Below are positions 1-5,773 of a DNA stretch of 10,916 bases, one piece after another. Each line of letters opens with the position of its first letter. Position 1 is the stretch's first letter. Where the stretch lies: assembly GCA_004356335.1 (NCBI GenBank), contig SMXP01000152.1:1-10916 (forward strand), in the 5' to 3' direction. The translations under genes were made by a program, and so were the position numbers. Below the pieces are notes generated by a model. That model was given only the letters and a program-made list of their open reading frames with translations. It searched no databases and had not been told where the DNA came from. The stretch is from Alphaproteobacteria bacterium (lineage in GTDB: Bacteria; Pseudomonadota; Alphaproteobacteria; SMXP01).

Positions 1-44
1 TCTAGAGCGTTTCCGAACTTAACAGAATCGCGAAAATGCTCTAA
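1..44. repeat. Palindromic intergenic repeat, copy A (variant type)
   Basis: An imperfect hairpin with arms 3-15 and 31-43. TAGAGC (3-8) pairs with GCTCTA (38-43), then a G-T wobble and further A-T and G-C pairs follow, with one C-A mismatch at 13/33. The outer TAGAGC/GCTCTA ends match those of the other repeats in this window, but the inner sequence differs, so it is a related or parallel family. The stop codon of the adjacent minus-strand protease gene (complement of 41-43) lies inside the right arm. Confidence 0.6.
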
Positions 45-988
45 GGGCCTCGCCATCGAGCGGCCTGCCGGCCATGAACCAGCCCCATCCAGGAAAAGGT
101 CAGAATATAGTGGAGGGCAAACATCAGGCCCAGGCCAACCAAGACCGTGGCATTCCATTCCATATTCTCCATCCGGATCAGGGCGGGTGTATTCAAACTC
201 GAATCGGCGGTGCTGACGAAAAGGGCCACATAGAAATTATTGCCCAGATGCATTCCGAAGGCATATTCGAGCCCATTTCCGCGCAACACCAGAAGGCCCA
301 AATAAATCGCCAAAATGGCGTAAATGCCGATCACCCAGAATCCCCCTTCCAGCACTTCTCGATTGGTCAAATGCAGCGCCGTGAAGATACCGGCGGGCAA
401 CAACAACCGAACCCAAAAACTCCGGCTGAAATGGCCAATTGCTTGCATGAGATAGCCGCGGAAAAAGGCTTCCTCGGCCAAAACTTGCAGCGGCATAAGC
501 ACAACGATGGCGCCGCCAAGAATTAAGAATCTTAATGGGTCAAAGTGAATCTCGAAAGTTTCGCCGCTGATCGTAATGGCCAATACCAGCGATACCAGCG
601 GCAAAAGCAACGCAAGACAAAGCGATACCCGAAAGCCCGTCCAGTTAAATCCCGCGCCGCTATAGAAAAGAGTTTGCCAGGGCCGCCCGTGAAGAAACCT
701 CACCACAATTATCAAGCCGATCAAATAGGCGACAAACCCCCACATGACAGCGGCAAAGCCAATCGCCTGCATGATCGGACTGACATCTTCCGTTGAAGCC
801 GACGGGTCGAGAATAAGCTCGAGCGTCCAATCGAGACCACCTGCCAGGAGCAGTTCGGCGGCCAGCCTCAGCAAACCCGTGCCAATTAGGACGACAAGCG
901 GAAAGGCGATGACATAGAGCCATATCTCGTTGCGGCCCAACGAAGCCTGGTCAATAAACCGCAGATCTGTGCCGGCAATCCATGCCAC
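41..988 (-). CDS. CPBP family intramembrane metalloprotease (CAAX/Abi type)
   Basis: A 315-residue multi-pass membrane protein with the hallmark motifs of the CPBP (Rce1/CAAX prenyl protease, 'Abi') family. These are Glu172-Glu173 with Arg177 in AEEAFFRGY, Phe202-xxx-His206 in FTALH, and His247-xxx-Asn251 in MHLGNN. In this family the glutamates and histidines form the active site within the membrane. Hydrophobic stretches lie at about 23-50, 72-98, 118-142, 153-171, 192-207, 217-237 and 282-300. The start is GTG (986-988), preceded on the minus strand by AAG plus seven G (997-1006) about 8 bases away, a plausible ribosome-binding site; no better ATG lies near the N-terminus. The substrate is unknown; bacterial members are often tied to bacteriocin immunity or peptide processing, but nothing nearby supports a specific role. 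It stands alone between repeats, and its stop lies in copy A. Confidence 0.9.
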   Translation of the reverse strand: MAWIAGTDLRFIDQASLGRNEIWLYVIAFPLVVLIGTGLLRLAAELLLAGGLDWTLELILDPSASTEDVSPIMQAIGFAAVMWGFVAYLIGLIIVVRFLHGRPWQTLFYSGAGFNWTGFRVSLCLALLLPLVSLVLAITISGETFEIHFDPLRFLILGGAIVVLMPLQVLAEEAFFRGYLMQAIGHFSRSFWVRLLLPAGIFTALHLTNREVLEGGFWVIGIYAILAIYLGLLVLRGNGLEYAFGMHLGNNFYVALFVSTADSSLNTPALIRMENMEWNATVLVGLGLMFALHYILTFSWMGLVHGRQAARWRGP

Positions 989-1007
989 GGATGGTGCCCC
1001 CCCTTAC

Positions 1008-1054
1008 AGCGCATTCAGGAAAAGTGGGTACCGGTTTTCCGTCCGAATGCGCGA
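1008..1054. repeat. Palindromic intergenic repeat, copy B (simple form)
   Basis: Outer arms GCGCATTC (1009-1016) and GAATGCGC (1045-1052) are perfect complements. Inner arms GGAAAA (1018-1023) and TTTTCC (1035-1040) also pair, and a GGTACC-containing loop lies between. It sits immediately upstream of the ribosome-binding region of the minus-strand protease gene and 16 bases from copy C, so B and C form a tandem pair. Confidence 0.8.
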
Positions 1055-1068
1055 CAAAACAAAGACTT

Positions 1069-1140
1069 AGAGCGCATTCAGGAAAAGCATGCCCCGGCGA
1101 AAGCCGGGGTGGGTACTGGTTTTCCGTCCGAATGCGCGAC
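1069..1140. repeat. Palindromic intergenic repeat, copy C, with nested GC-rich hairpin
   Basis: This has the same outer and inner arms as copy B. Between GGAAAAG and TGGGTAC it carries an extra 22 bases holding a perfect 7-bp hairpin, CCCCGGC (1092-1098) / GCCGGGG (1103-1109), with a GAAA loop. Apart from one base in the loop (ACTGG for ACCGG), the rest matches copy B, so C reads as B with a second hairpin inserted. The CCCCGGCGAAAGCCGGGG core is, to my knowledge, a common repeat in alphaproteobacterial genomes. Confidence 0.8.
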
Positions 1141-1201
1141 CCTGCCTTTTCCCCATTGCAAGGCCAATCTTAGCAGCCAACGGCTTTGGAACGCGAGACG
1201 C

Positions 1202-1291
1202 AAAAAAAGCGCCGCCCCTTTGTATGGAGACCTTCCTGACAACTGATCGGGGGGCAAGAGGGACTGTCAGGTCAATCATCCGGGGCGGCGC
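1202..1291 (-). ncRNA. Candidate structured RNA ending in a U7 tract, or a long-loop terminator
   Basis: On the minus strand a 10-bp perfect GC stem is formed by the complements of 1282-1291 and 1209-1218 (GCGCCGCCCC / GGGGCGGCGC). It is followed directly by seven T (complement of 1202-1208), as in an intrinsic terminator. The enclosed 63 bases are too long for an ordinary terminator loop and contain a second perfect 7-bp stem, CCTGACA / TGTCAGG (1265-1271 with 1235-1241), which carries a C-rich loop. The result is a compact nested fold of about 83 nucleotides plus the U tail. It lies 66 bases beyond the end of the parA/RHH remnant on the same strand. I do not recognise it as a named RNA family, and I see no clear promoter just upstream. 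It could be a small RNA, a remnant of one, or the old terminator of the decayed operon. Confidence 0.35.
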
Positions 1292-1312
1292 AAGTTGCAG
1301 GACGTTCTCGCA

Positions 1313-1343
1313 TCTCGGGTAGTGGGGGACAGACGACCCAAGA
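1313..1343 (-). terminator. Hairpin just beyond the parA/RHH remnant
   Basis: On the minus strand, 8 bp (TCTTGGGT with ACCCGAGA, one U-G pair) close a 15-base loop, starting 14 bases after the stop of the ribbon-helix-helix remnant. No T tract follows, so it is at best a weak or former terminator. Confidence 0.2.
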
Positions 1344-1356
1344 GCTACGCCCAGCC

Positions 1357-1616
1357 TCAGGAGCTATCAATCATCAATTCGCCATCGATAAATTTCTTCA
1401 AACAAGTGCAATCTTTCAAATCTCGCTTCGCCGTTGAGCGCAAATATTCGGTCAACGCATCAGTCAAAATATCCTGGCTTGTCCGTGCGTCTTGGCAATA
1501 ATCCATTTGGATGGCACGACGTGTCGCAATCCGACGGCAAGATGGCCCGGCAAAGTCGTCTTACCCGACCCGCTTTTTTGGGATGTAAATACGATGACAT
1601 GCATCGAAGGCGACAT
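1357..1616 (-). pseudogene. Remnant of parA fused by deletion to the tail of a ribbon-helix-helix gene
   Basis: The minus strand reads from ATG (1614-1616) into MSPSMHVIVFTSQKSGSGKT, then TLPGHLAV. This is the N-terminus of a ParA/MinD-type ATPase: the deviant Walker A lysine (K14), the P-loop lysine (K19) and the following helix are all visible, with Ser at residue 15 where ParA usually has Gly. A perfect ribosome-binding site, GGGAGGTG (complement of 1623-1630), lies 6 bases before the ATG. ParA similarity stops at HLAV (about 1533), and this frame ends at TGA (1464-1466) after 50 codons. From about 1530 a different frame reads TRRAIQM, then DARTSQDILTDALTEYLRS, to a TGA at 1357-1359. That matches helix A, turn and helix B of a ribbon-helix-helix DNA-binding protein. 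A deletion has apparently removed most of parA and the start of the second gene. Such pairs act in DNA partition. The ParA end is the firmer call; the RHH assignment rests on the helix pattern. Confidence 0.7.
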
Positions 1617-1672
1617 GACTTACACCTCCCTAATCACAGAAAATCTACGCCGCTGCGGATCAATCGTCTTTA

Positions 1673-1720
1673 CAGCGCATTCAGGAAAAGTGGCCCCCGG
1701 TTTGCCGTTTCGAGGAAACG
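1673..1720. repeat. Palindromic intergenic repeat, copy D (degenerate)
   Basis: The left half matches copy B (GCGCATTC followed by AGGAAAAGTGG), but the right outer arm GAATGCGC is absent. In its place is a small separate hairpin, CGTTTC-GAG-GAAACG (1706-1720). The copy lies in the former leader of the parA remnant, about 45 bases upstream of its ribosome-binding site. Confidence 0.6.
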
Positions 1721-1873
1721 CCAGCCAAAACAAAATACGCATGCCTCAGCCAGCGTTATAAAAACAATAAACGCATCACCTTAATTCGGCGTAAAAGAGA
1801 AAGCTCAAATTTTATCTGTTAAAGATGATTTTTGCCCGGTAACGGGAATTTTGACGCGCAATTTGGCGCGGGC

Positions 1874-1925
1874 GTTAACCCTATTGTCTTAAACTAGAGT
1901 TAAATTTTAGCCGGAAAGGGTTAAC
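1874..1925. promoter_or_regulatory. Cluster of TTAA half-sites with a CtrA-like full box
   Basis: TTAA (1889-1892), seven bases, then TTAA (1900-1903) matches the spacing of the CtrA recognition sequence TTAA-N7-TTAA. The box sits inside a perfect 8-bp inverted repeat, GTTAACCC (1874-1881) and GGGTTAAC (1918-1925), each arm holding a further TTAACC half-site. CtrA is the cell-cycle response regulator of many alphaproteobacteria. The cluster lies between the 3' end of the DUF2336 gene and the parA remnant, whose start is about 260 bases away, so its present target is unclear. The surrounding sequence is AT-rich, and a chance match is possible. Confidence 0.35.
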
Positions 1926-1936
1926 TTCTGTTCCGG
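1911..1936 (-). terminator. Possible terminator of the DUF2336 gene
   Basis: CCGGAA/TTCCGG (6 bp, 14-base loop) begins two bases after the stop codon on the minus strand. It is followed by CTAAAATTTAA rather than a clean T tract, and it overlaps the TTAA cluster, so termination here is only a possibility. Confidence 0.25.
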
Positions 1937-1938
1937 AC

Positions 1939-4707
1939 TCAGGAATGATCCAGCAATTCTTGCAGATTCCAGAATTGCAGCGTGCGGCGCGCGGTCTCCG
2001 AGTTGAGCCGATCGAACAAGGCCGAGGCTTGGCCCAAATGTCCGGTCGGCCGAGCCTGACCAAACCGCTTGCGATCGACCACCAAGAACACGCGAGAGAA
2101 TTGTGCCCGATTGGCACATAGGGCGCGGCAACAGATGGCCAAAGCTTCGCAGGACGGATCGGCGAGAATTTTTGCCGCTGTTGCTTCGGAGATTCTCAAC
2201 AAATTGGCAAATTCTCGCGCCAATGGTGTCTCGGATTTGCGTCTTAGTGTCTTAATGAATTCGTTCAATTCCGCTTCATCGCAATCGGCAAAGGGGCCCG
2301 GATCGATCATCCCAATTTGCTCTTGGTCCGCGTCGTCACCAACCGCACTTATGGCATCCGCCGTCGCCCGTTCGAGCGTCTGCGGATCGACGGAAAATGT
2401 CTGAAGAATATAATCACGCAACTCTGAAGAGACCCACCAGAACATCACGTGAGCGTGTCCTGCGGTTATCTCAGGACGATCCAGCAGAGTTTTATGCAAC
2501 ATCTGTTCGGTCTTCGACCAATTCACGAGCTTTTCAATCGCCTCGGACGATAGGGACGCGGCCGAATTATTGAACAGAATAAAAACAGTATCTATATGAT
2601 TGCTATCAATCAGCGCTTCGGCGACCTTTTCTGAAATCGTTTCACGCTGAGCGATTAATTTGTTATGCTCAGCACCGGTGGAGCGAACAATTTCAATCCA
2701 TTCCTCGTCAGAAAAAGCCGAGCTGTTCAAAAGGATTGGCCGGGCAATTTTTATGTCGTCTTTAGCGAGGAAACTCAAAACTCTGGTCGGTGCGTTGGAT
2801 GATGTATCTAAATTATCCGCCATCTTAATGCGAATCGCCGTGTCGCTGAGGTCAATGAGACCGATCAGGATTTCGTCTATTAAGGTTCGTTCAAAGTCGG
2901 TGAGTTTCCGATCAGGCGACAACAGCAAATTCGCTAAATGATCAAACAATTGCCGGCGCGCACCGGCAGAATCATCACCCGCAAGCTGTTCCAATTGACG
3001 CAGGTCGAAGGTGCCGCCAATCAATCCGTTTGACGCTTCTTGCTCAGCTGCCGTCTCTTTCGGTTCGGCCGAGGCCTCCGAAGCCGGCTGGTCCGCTGTG
3101 GCAACGGCCTGCTCGGTATCGAGGTCGGATGGCTGCGACGGGGTGTCTTCTGCCTGATCAGCGATATCTTGCGGCACGTCTGGTTCCGGCACCTCTACAT
3201 TGAGGAATTGTATATTGAAGACTTGGGGGAAGCCTTCATCCTCATCATCGGACACATCCAACTGCGCGGCCGCGTCCGACACCTCCTGTTCCGTGTCCGG
3301 TTCGGCCTGGCTGGGCTTTGTGACATCCGGTTGAGCGGTCTCCTGCGAGGCAACCAACTCAGGGGACGTGGTTTTCTGAACCAGCGGGATAATTTCGAGC
3401 GCCGCAGCCGTCTTTGCCGTTTGTCGTCGCCGGTTGAGACCTTTGCCTCCTTTCGTCACTTGTTCCCGCGGCCGATCCCAATAACGCAGAGCGACCTCCG
3501 CTGAATCAATCGGCATGGAATCGAATACGGCAGCGATCCGTTCGCGTTCTTCCTCGGATCGGCTAACAGACTCGTCGTCCTTATCAATCAGAACCAAAAA
3601 TTCGGCAAAATCCAATCGGCCAAGATTGAGCACTTTGCATAGAACCGCAAGGGGCTCACCACCGGTATCCTCAAAGATACGCTGTGCGGTCTGCTTGGAT
3701 ATTTCCGCACCTTTGATAATATTTTCTATCGCCTCGTCTCTTTTTCCCGTCCTCAAGTCCGCGAGAATATCATCGGCTAGGGCGCTGCGCGCATGTTCCC
3801 TTCCGATAAGAAATTGAAGCGCTTCCTTTTCGTGCGGGTCATCGGTATCCAGATTGATCCCGCCTCCGGTCACAGCGTCCGCGATGGTTTGTTGAACCAG
3901 GCGGCGAGATACGGAAAACCTTTGCAGAATCTTTTCACGAAGCGGCGACGGCACCGTCCAGAAAACGGAATAGGCCATTACCGGCATGAGTTCGAGTCGA
4001 TTAATCAACAAGACTTGGAGAGAAGGATGTTTTTCGGATTTCTCGGCCAGTGCTGCCATTATGCGCTGAGAAAAGACGATGCCTTCATTGCGAAGAAGCT
4101 GCTCGAGGATCACAACATCGTCGCTTTCGATAAGAGCTTCAGCCACCGCACTGGTCAATTTCTTGCGCGAAACAATCGCCTGGCGATGCTTCCGAGAACC
4201 TTCTTGGGCAATAGCGATTAAATCAAAGTCACAAATATTCACCGATTCCCTAAGTATCGGTTCTGCGATATCGAATTCATCCCAGGCCAATTTTTGCAAC
4301 ATCTCCACCGGCGGATCCGCCATGCGTGCGACGCGTAAAGCAAGTTGCGCACGGGTTCGCTCACCCACCTGAGATAACAAGCGAGTTAAAATCTCACTGA
4401 CGAGTCCGCGCTCGCTCGGCGTGAACTGATCAATCGGAAGAAGCAGCAGATCGGACAGGCGCTTGACCATAATCTCGGTGGCTTCCGCCCCGGATGCGCT
4501 GTTATTTGCCGAAGCCGAATCGGCGCTGTCGCCAGGATCACCGTTATCGCCCTCTGGATTATTCGAAAAAACGTTGAGCGAGATGACTTCGGCCAGGGCC
4601 GGCGATAGGGTGGTTTCGTCCAACCCCTCAAGGTCAATTATCTCGGTTTCCATTGGCTGCATCGAATATCCGTCCCGGACCGCACGGCTGTTCAAGGCGC
4701 ATCGCAT
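1939..4707 (-). CDS. Tandem double-DUF2336 protein, function unknown
   Basis: A 922-residue soluble, acidic protein containing two diverged copies of the DUF2336 module at about 80-412 and 580-916. The copies align directly: LSDLLLLPIDQFTPSERGLV (84-103) with LANLLLSPDRKLTDFERTLI (591-610); IAEPILRESV (147-156) with IARPILLNSS (654-663); AVAEALIESDD (187-197) with KVAEALIDSNH (694-704); and an FSV...IADAV / FSV...TADAI segment (264-279 and 771-786). The helical, HEAT-like repeats suggest a protein-binding scaffold. A linker at about 413-575, rich in Asp, Glu, Gln, Pro and Ala, separates them; an acidic Asn/Ser/Ala stretch (about 48-77) precedes copy 1. DUF2336 proteins usually carry one module and are roughly half this size; their function is unknown to me. 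No signal peptide or membrane segment is seen. The coordinates use the longest frame (ATG at 4707). ATG at 4662, with GGGACGG 7 bases upstream, is at least as likely, and ATG at 4653 is possible. Confidence 0.85.
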   Translation of the reverse strand: MRCALNSRAVRDGYSMQPMETEIIDLEGLDETTLSPALAEVISLNVFSNNPEGDNGDPGDSADSASANNSASGAEATEIMVKRLSDLLLLPIDQFTPSERGLVSEILTRLLSQVGERTRAQLALRVARMADPPVEMLQKLAWDEFDIAEPILRESVNICDFDLIAIAQEGSRKHRQAIVSRKKLTSAVAEALIESDDVVILEQLLRNEGIVFSQRIMAALAEKSEKHPSLQVLLINRLELMPVMAYSVFWTVPSPLREKILQRFSVSRRLVQQTIADAVTGGGINLDTDDPHEKEALQFLIGREHARSALADDILADLRTGKRDEAIENIIKGAEISKQTAQRIFEDTGGEPLAVLCKVLNLGRLDFAEFLVLIDKDDESVSRSEEERERIAAVFDSMPIDSAEVALRYWDRPREQVTKGGKGLNRRRQTAKTAAALEIIPLVQKTTSPELVASQETAQPDVTKPSQAEPDTEQEVSDAAAQLDVSDDEDEGFPQVFNIQFLNVEVPEPDVPQDIADQAEDTPSQPSDLDTEQAVATADQPASEASAEPKETAAEQEASNGLIGGTFDLRQLEQLAGDDSAGARRQLFDHLANLLLSPDRKLTDFERTLIDEILIGLIDLSDTAIRIKMADNLDTSSNAPTRVLSFLAKDDIKIARPILLNSSAFSDEEWIEIVRSTGAEHNKLIAQRETISEKVAEALIDSNHIDTVFILFNNSAASLSSEAIEKLVNWSKTEQMLHKTLLDRPEITAGHAHVMFWWVSSELRDYILQTFSVDPQTLERATADAISAVGDDADQEQIGMIDPGPFADCDEAELNEFIKTLRRKSETPLAREFANLLRISEATAAKILADPSCEALAICCRALCANRAQFSRVFLVVDRKRFGQARPTGHLGQASALFDRLNSETARRTLQFWNLQELLDHS

Positions 4708-4843
4708 GAGCCGGCCCTTTCACCGCGTCCGCAATCCAAGCATTTCTCGCTTAAGAATCAGCTAGGCCGATACCACCAATTTTCAAAGATATTTGATGGA
4801 AAAATTGATGATTTCTTAGCCTTAATGCAAAGGCATGCTGGAC

Positions 4844-4876
4844 GAACCCCCTCATAATCTGCTCTGATGGGGGTTC
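4844..4876. promoter_or_regulatory. Inverted repeat ahead of the lipoprotein gene
   Basis: GAACCCCC (4844-4851) and GGGGGTTC (4869-4876) are perfect 8-bp arms around 17 bases that include CATAAT (4853-4858). The element lies in the divergent gap between the DUF2336 gene and the lipoprotein gene, ending 23 bases before the GTG and outside its ribosome-binding site. It could be an operator or a 5' leader hairpin. No convincing -35 box was found. The rest of the gap (4708-4843) shows nothing else I can support. Confidence 0.3.
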
Positions 4877-4899
4877 TGTAATAGCTGGAGGGGAATATC

Positions 4900-5223
4900 G
4901 TGACATTTCGTCGGTTTGCTTGGGGCTTACTTTTAATAGGGCTTTGGGCCCCGCTGGGATTGGCCGGATGTGCCATGGATGCGTCTGTGAGGGACGATCC
5001 CAATTACCGCATCGGCTACAATGACGGGTGCCAAACAGGCAATGCACGGGTCACCGGTTTCGTATCCACGATTCAAAGGGATGACGGCCTATTCGATTCG
5101 AACGACGCCTACCAGAGCGGTTGGAAAGAGGGTTATACAGCCTGCGGTGGTGGCGAACGTCGCGATCCCAACGTCTTCAACGGCGAGGATCGTTGGTACC
5201 AGCAGGGCACTATAGGACAATAA
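4900..5223 (+). CDS. Small predicted lipoprotein with paired YxxGxxxG motifs
   Basis: A 107-residue protein with a short basic N-terminus (MTFRRF), a hydrophobic signal segment (about 8-22) and the lipobox LAGC, giving Cys24 as the lipidated residue. Ala follows at +2, so outer-membrane sorting is likely. The mature part carries two similar motifs: YRIGYNDGC (36-44) and YQSGWKEGYTAC (71-82), each a YxxG(Y/W)xxG core followed by Cys, with a weaker YQQG near the end. Cys44 and Cys82 could form a disulphide. The start is GTG; GGAGGGG (4887-4893) lies 6 bases upstream and decides it. The gene is divergent from the DUF2336 gene. I recognise no function. Confidence 0.8.
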   Translation: MTFRRFAWGLLLIGLWAPLGLAGCAMDASVRDDPNYRIGYNDGCQTGNARVTGFVSTIQRDDGLFDSNDAYQSGWKEGYTACGGGERRDPNVFNGEDRWYQQGTIGQ

Positions 5224-5261
5224 AAAAACCCGTCCAAGTTGTCATAACGAAGCGACATATT

Positions 5262-5311
5262 AGAGCCCATTCAGGAAAAGTGGGGGCCGGTTTTCCGTCC
5301 GAATGGGCGAC
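5262..5311. repeat. Palindromic intergenic repeat, copy E (covarying arms)
   Basis: Outer arms are GCCCATTC (5265-5272) and GAATGGGC (5301-5308), inner arms GGAAAA and TTTTCC. Relative to copies B and C, the third base of the left arm has changed G to C and its partner in the right arm C to G, so pairing is kept. It sits in the gap between the two small-protein genes. Nothing else supportable is seen in 5224-5390. Confidence 0.8.
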
Positions 5312-5390
5312 TATTAAAGAATCTGGACTACGTTCTTCGATTCTATGATTTGTCAACGTGGTCCAGGCACGGGTACGGCCTTCGGTTGGC

Positions 5391-5681
5391 ATGTTCAGTC
5401 TGATACGTAACCTGGTGTTTGTCATCGCCCTGGTCTTCATCGGGCTCATCGGCGCTGCTATGGGAGTCTACGGCACGCTCGATCCGTGCCGCATTCTGGC
5501 AACGGAATTGAGCAAGGAAACCATTGAAGATATCAGCAAAATGTTTGGCGGCGATGGCTCCAGCCTGGGCCAGGTGGACCACACCATCGAGGGTACCTAT
5601 CGCCTGATCACCAGCCAATATTCGTCCGGTGAATGCGTCGAACGCCTTGGTGACATCTGGCGCGATAAATTGTCCCGTTAA
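5391..5681 (+). CDS. Small single-span membrane protein with DPCR and EC motifs
   Basis: From ATG 5391 this is 96 residues. An N-terminal hydrophobic helix (about 7-29) is followed by LDPCRILATELSKE (30-43) and, near the end, SSGECVERLGDIW (78-90). With the helix as a signal anchor, the C-terminal 65 residues would lie in the periplasm, where Cys33 and Cys82 could form a disulphide. The open frame extends to a GTG at 5358, but the added residues are polar and lack a ribosome-binding site, so I prefer the ATG, though its own ribosome-binding site is also weak. I recall similar short 'DPCR' proteins in related bacteria but know no function. Confidence 0.65.
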   Translation: MFSLIRNLVFVIALVFIGLIGAAMGVYGTLDPCRILATELSKETIEDISKMFGGDGSSLGQVDHTIEGTYRLITSQYSSGECVERLGDIWRDKLSR

Positions 5682-5718
5682 GAATTGCCGGGACTGATTC
5701 GTTTTTTCCATCTTTTGT

Positions 5719-5731
5719 GAATGCGCTCTAA
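5719..5731. repeat. Solitary right half-arm of the palindromic repeat
   Basis: GAATGCGCTCTAA is identical to the right end of copy F (7147-7159), but no matching left arm is nearby. It lies about 40 bases upstream of the MFS gene and is probably a decayed copy. The rest of 5682-5773 shows no clear promoter or terminator. Confidence 0.45.
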
Positions 5732-5773
5732 ATGAGCCCGTGACAAAGGCACACAAGCTGCCTATTTAGCCCC

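Noticed and set aside
74..796. Plus-strand frames opposite the CPBP protease gene
   Set aside because: Their sequence is an antisense reading of a membrane protein with clear catalytic motifs on the other strand.
1008..1140. Tandem copies B and C as a CRISPR array
   Set aside because: There are only two copies of an internally palindromic element with a 16-base gap, and other copies are scattered singly; no cas genes are present.
982..1322. Short open frames (63 to 77 codons) on both strands across 982-1322
   Set aside because: They are largely translations of repeat copies B and C and the hairpin region, with no ribosome-binding site or family resemblance.
1434..1784. Plus-strand open frames of 89 and 116 codons
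   Set aside because: They run opposite to the parA/RHH remnant and through repeat copy D; the meaningful protein similarity is on the minus strand.
1835..1870. Two small hairpins, CCCG-GTAA-CGGG and CGCGC-AATTTG-GCGCG
   Set aside because: Stems of 4 and 5 bp are easily found by chance, and no T tract or conserved partner supports a role.
3040..3504. A 154-codon plus-strand frame opposite the DUF2336 gene
   Set aside because: It mirrors the acidic linker region, giving an arginine/leucine-rich shadow with no family features.
5221..5233. A-rich run after the lipoprotein stop as a terminator
   Set aside because: It is an A run, not a T run, on the coding strand, with no hairpin before it.
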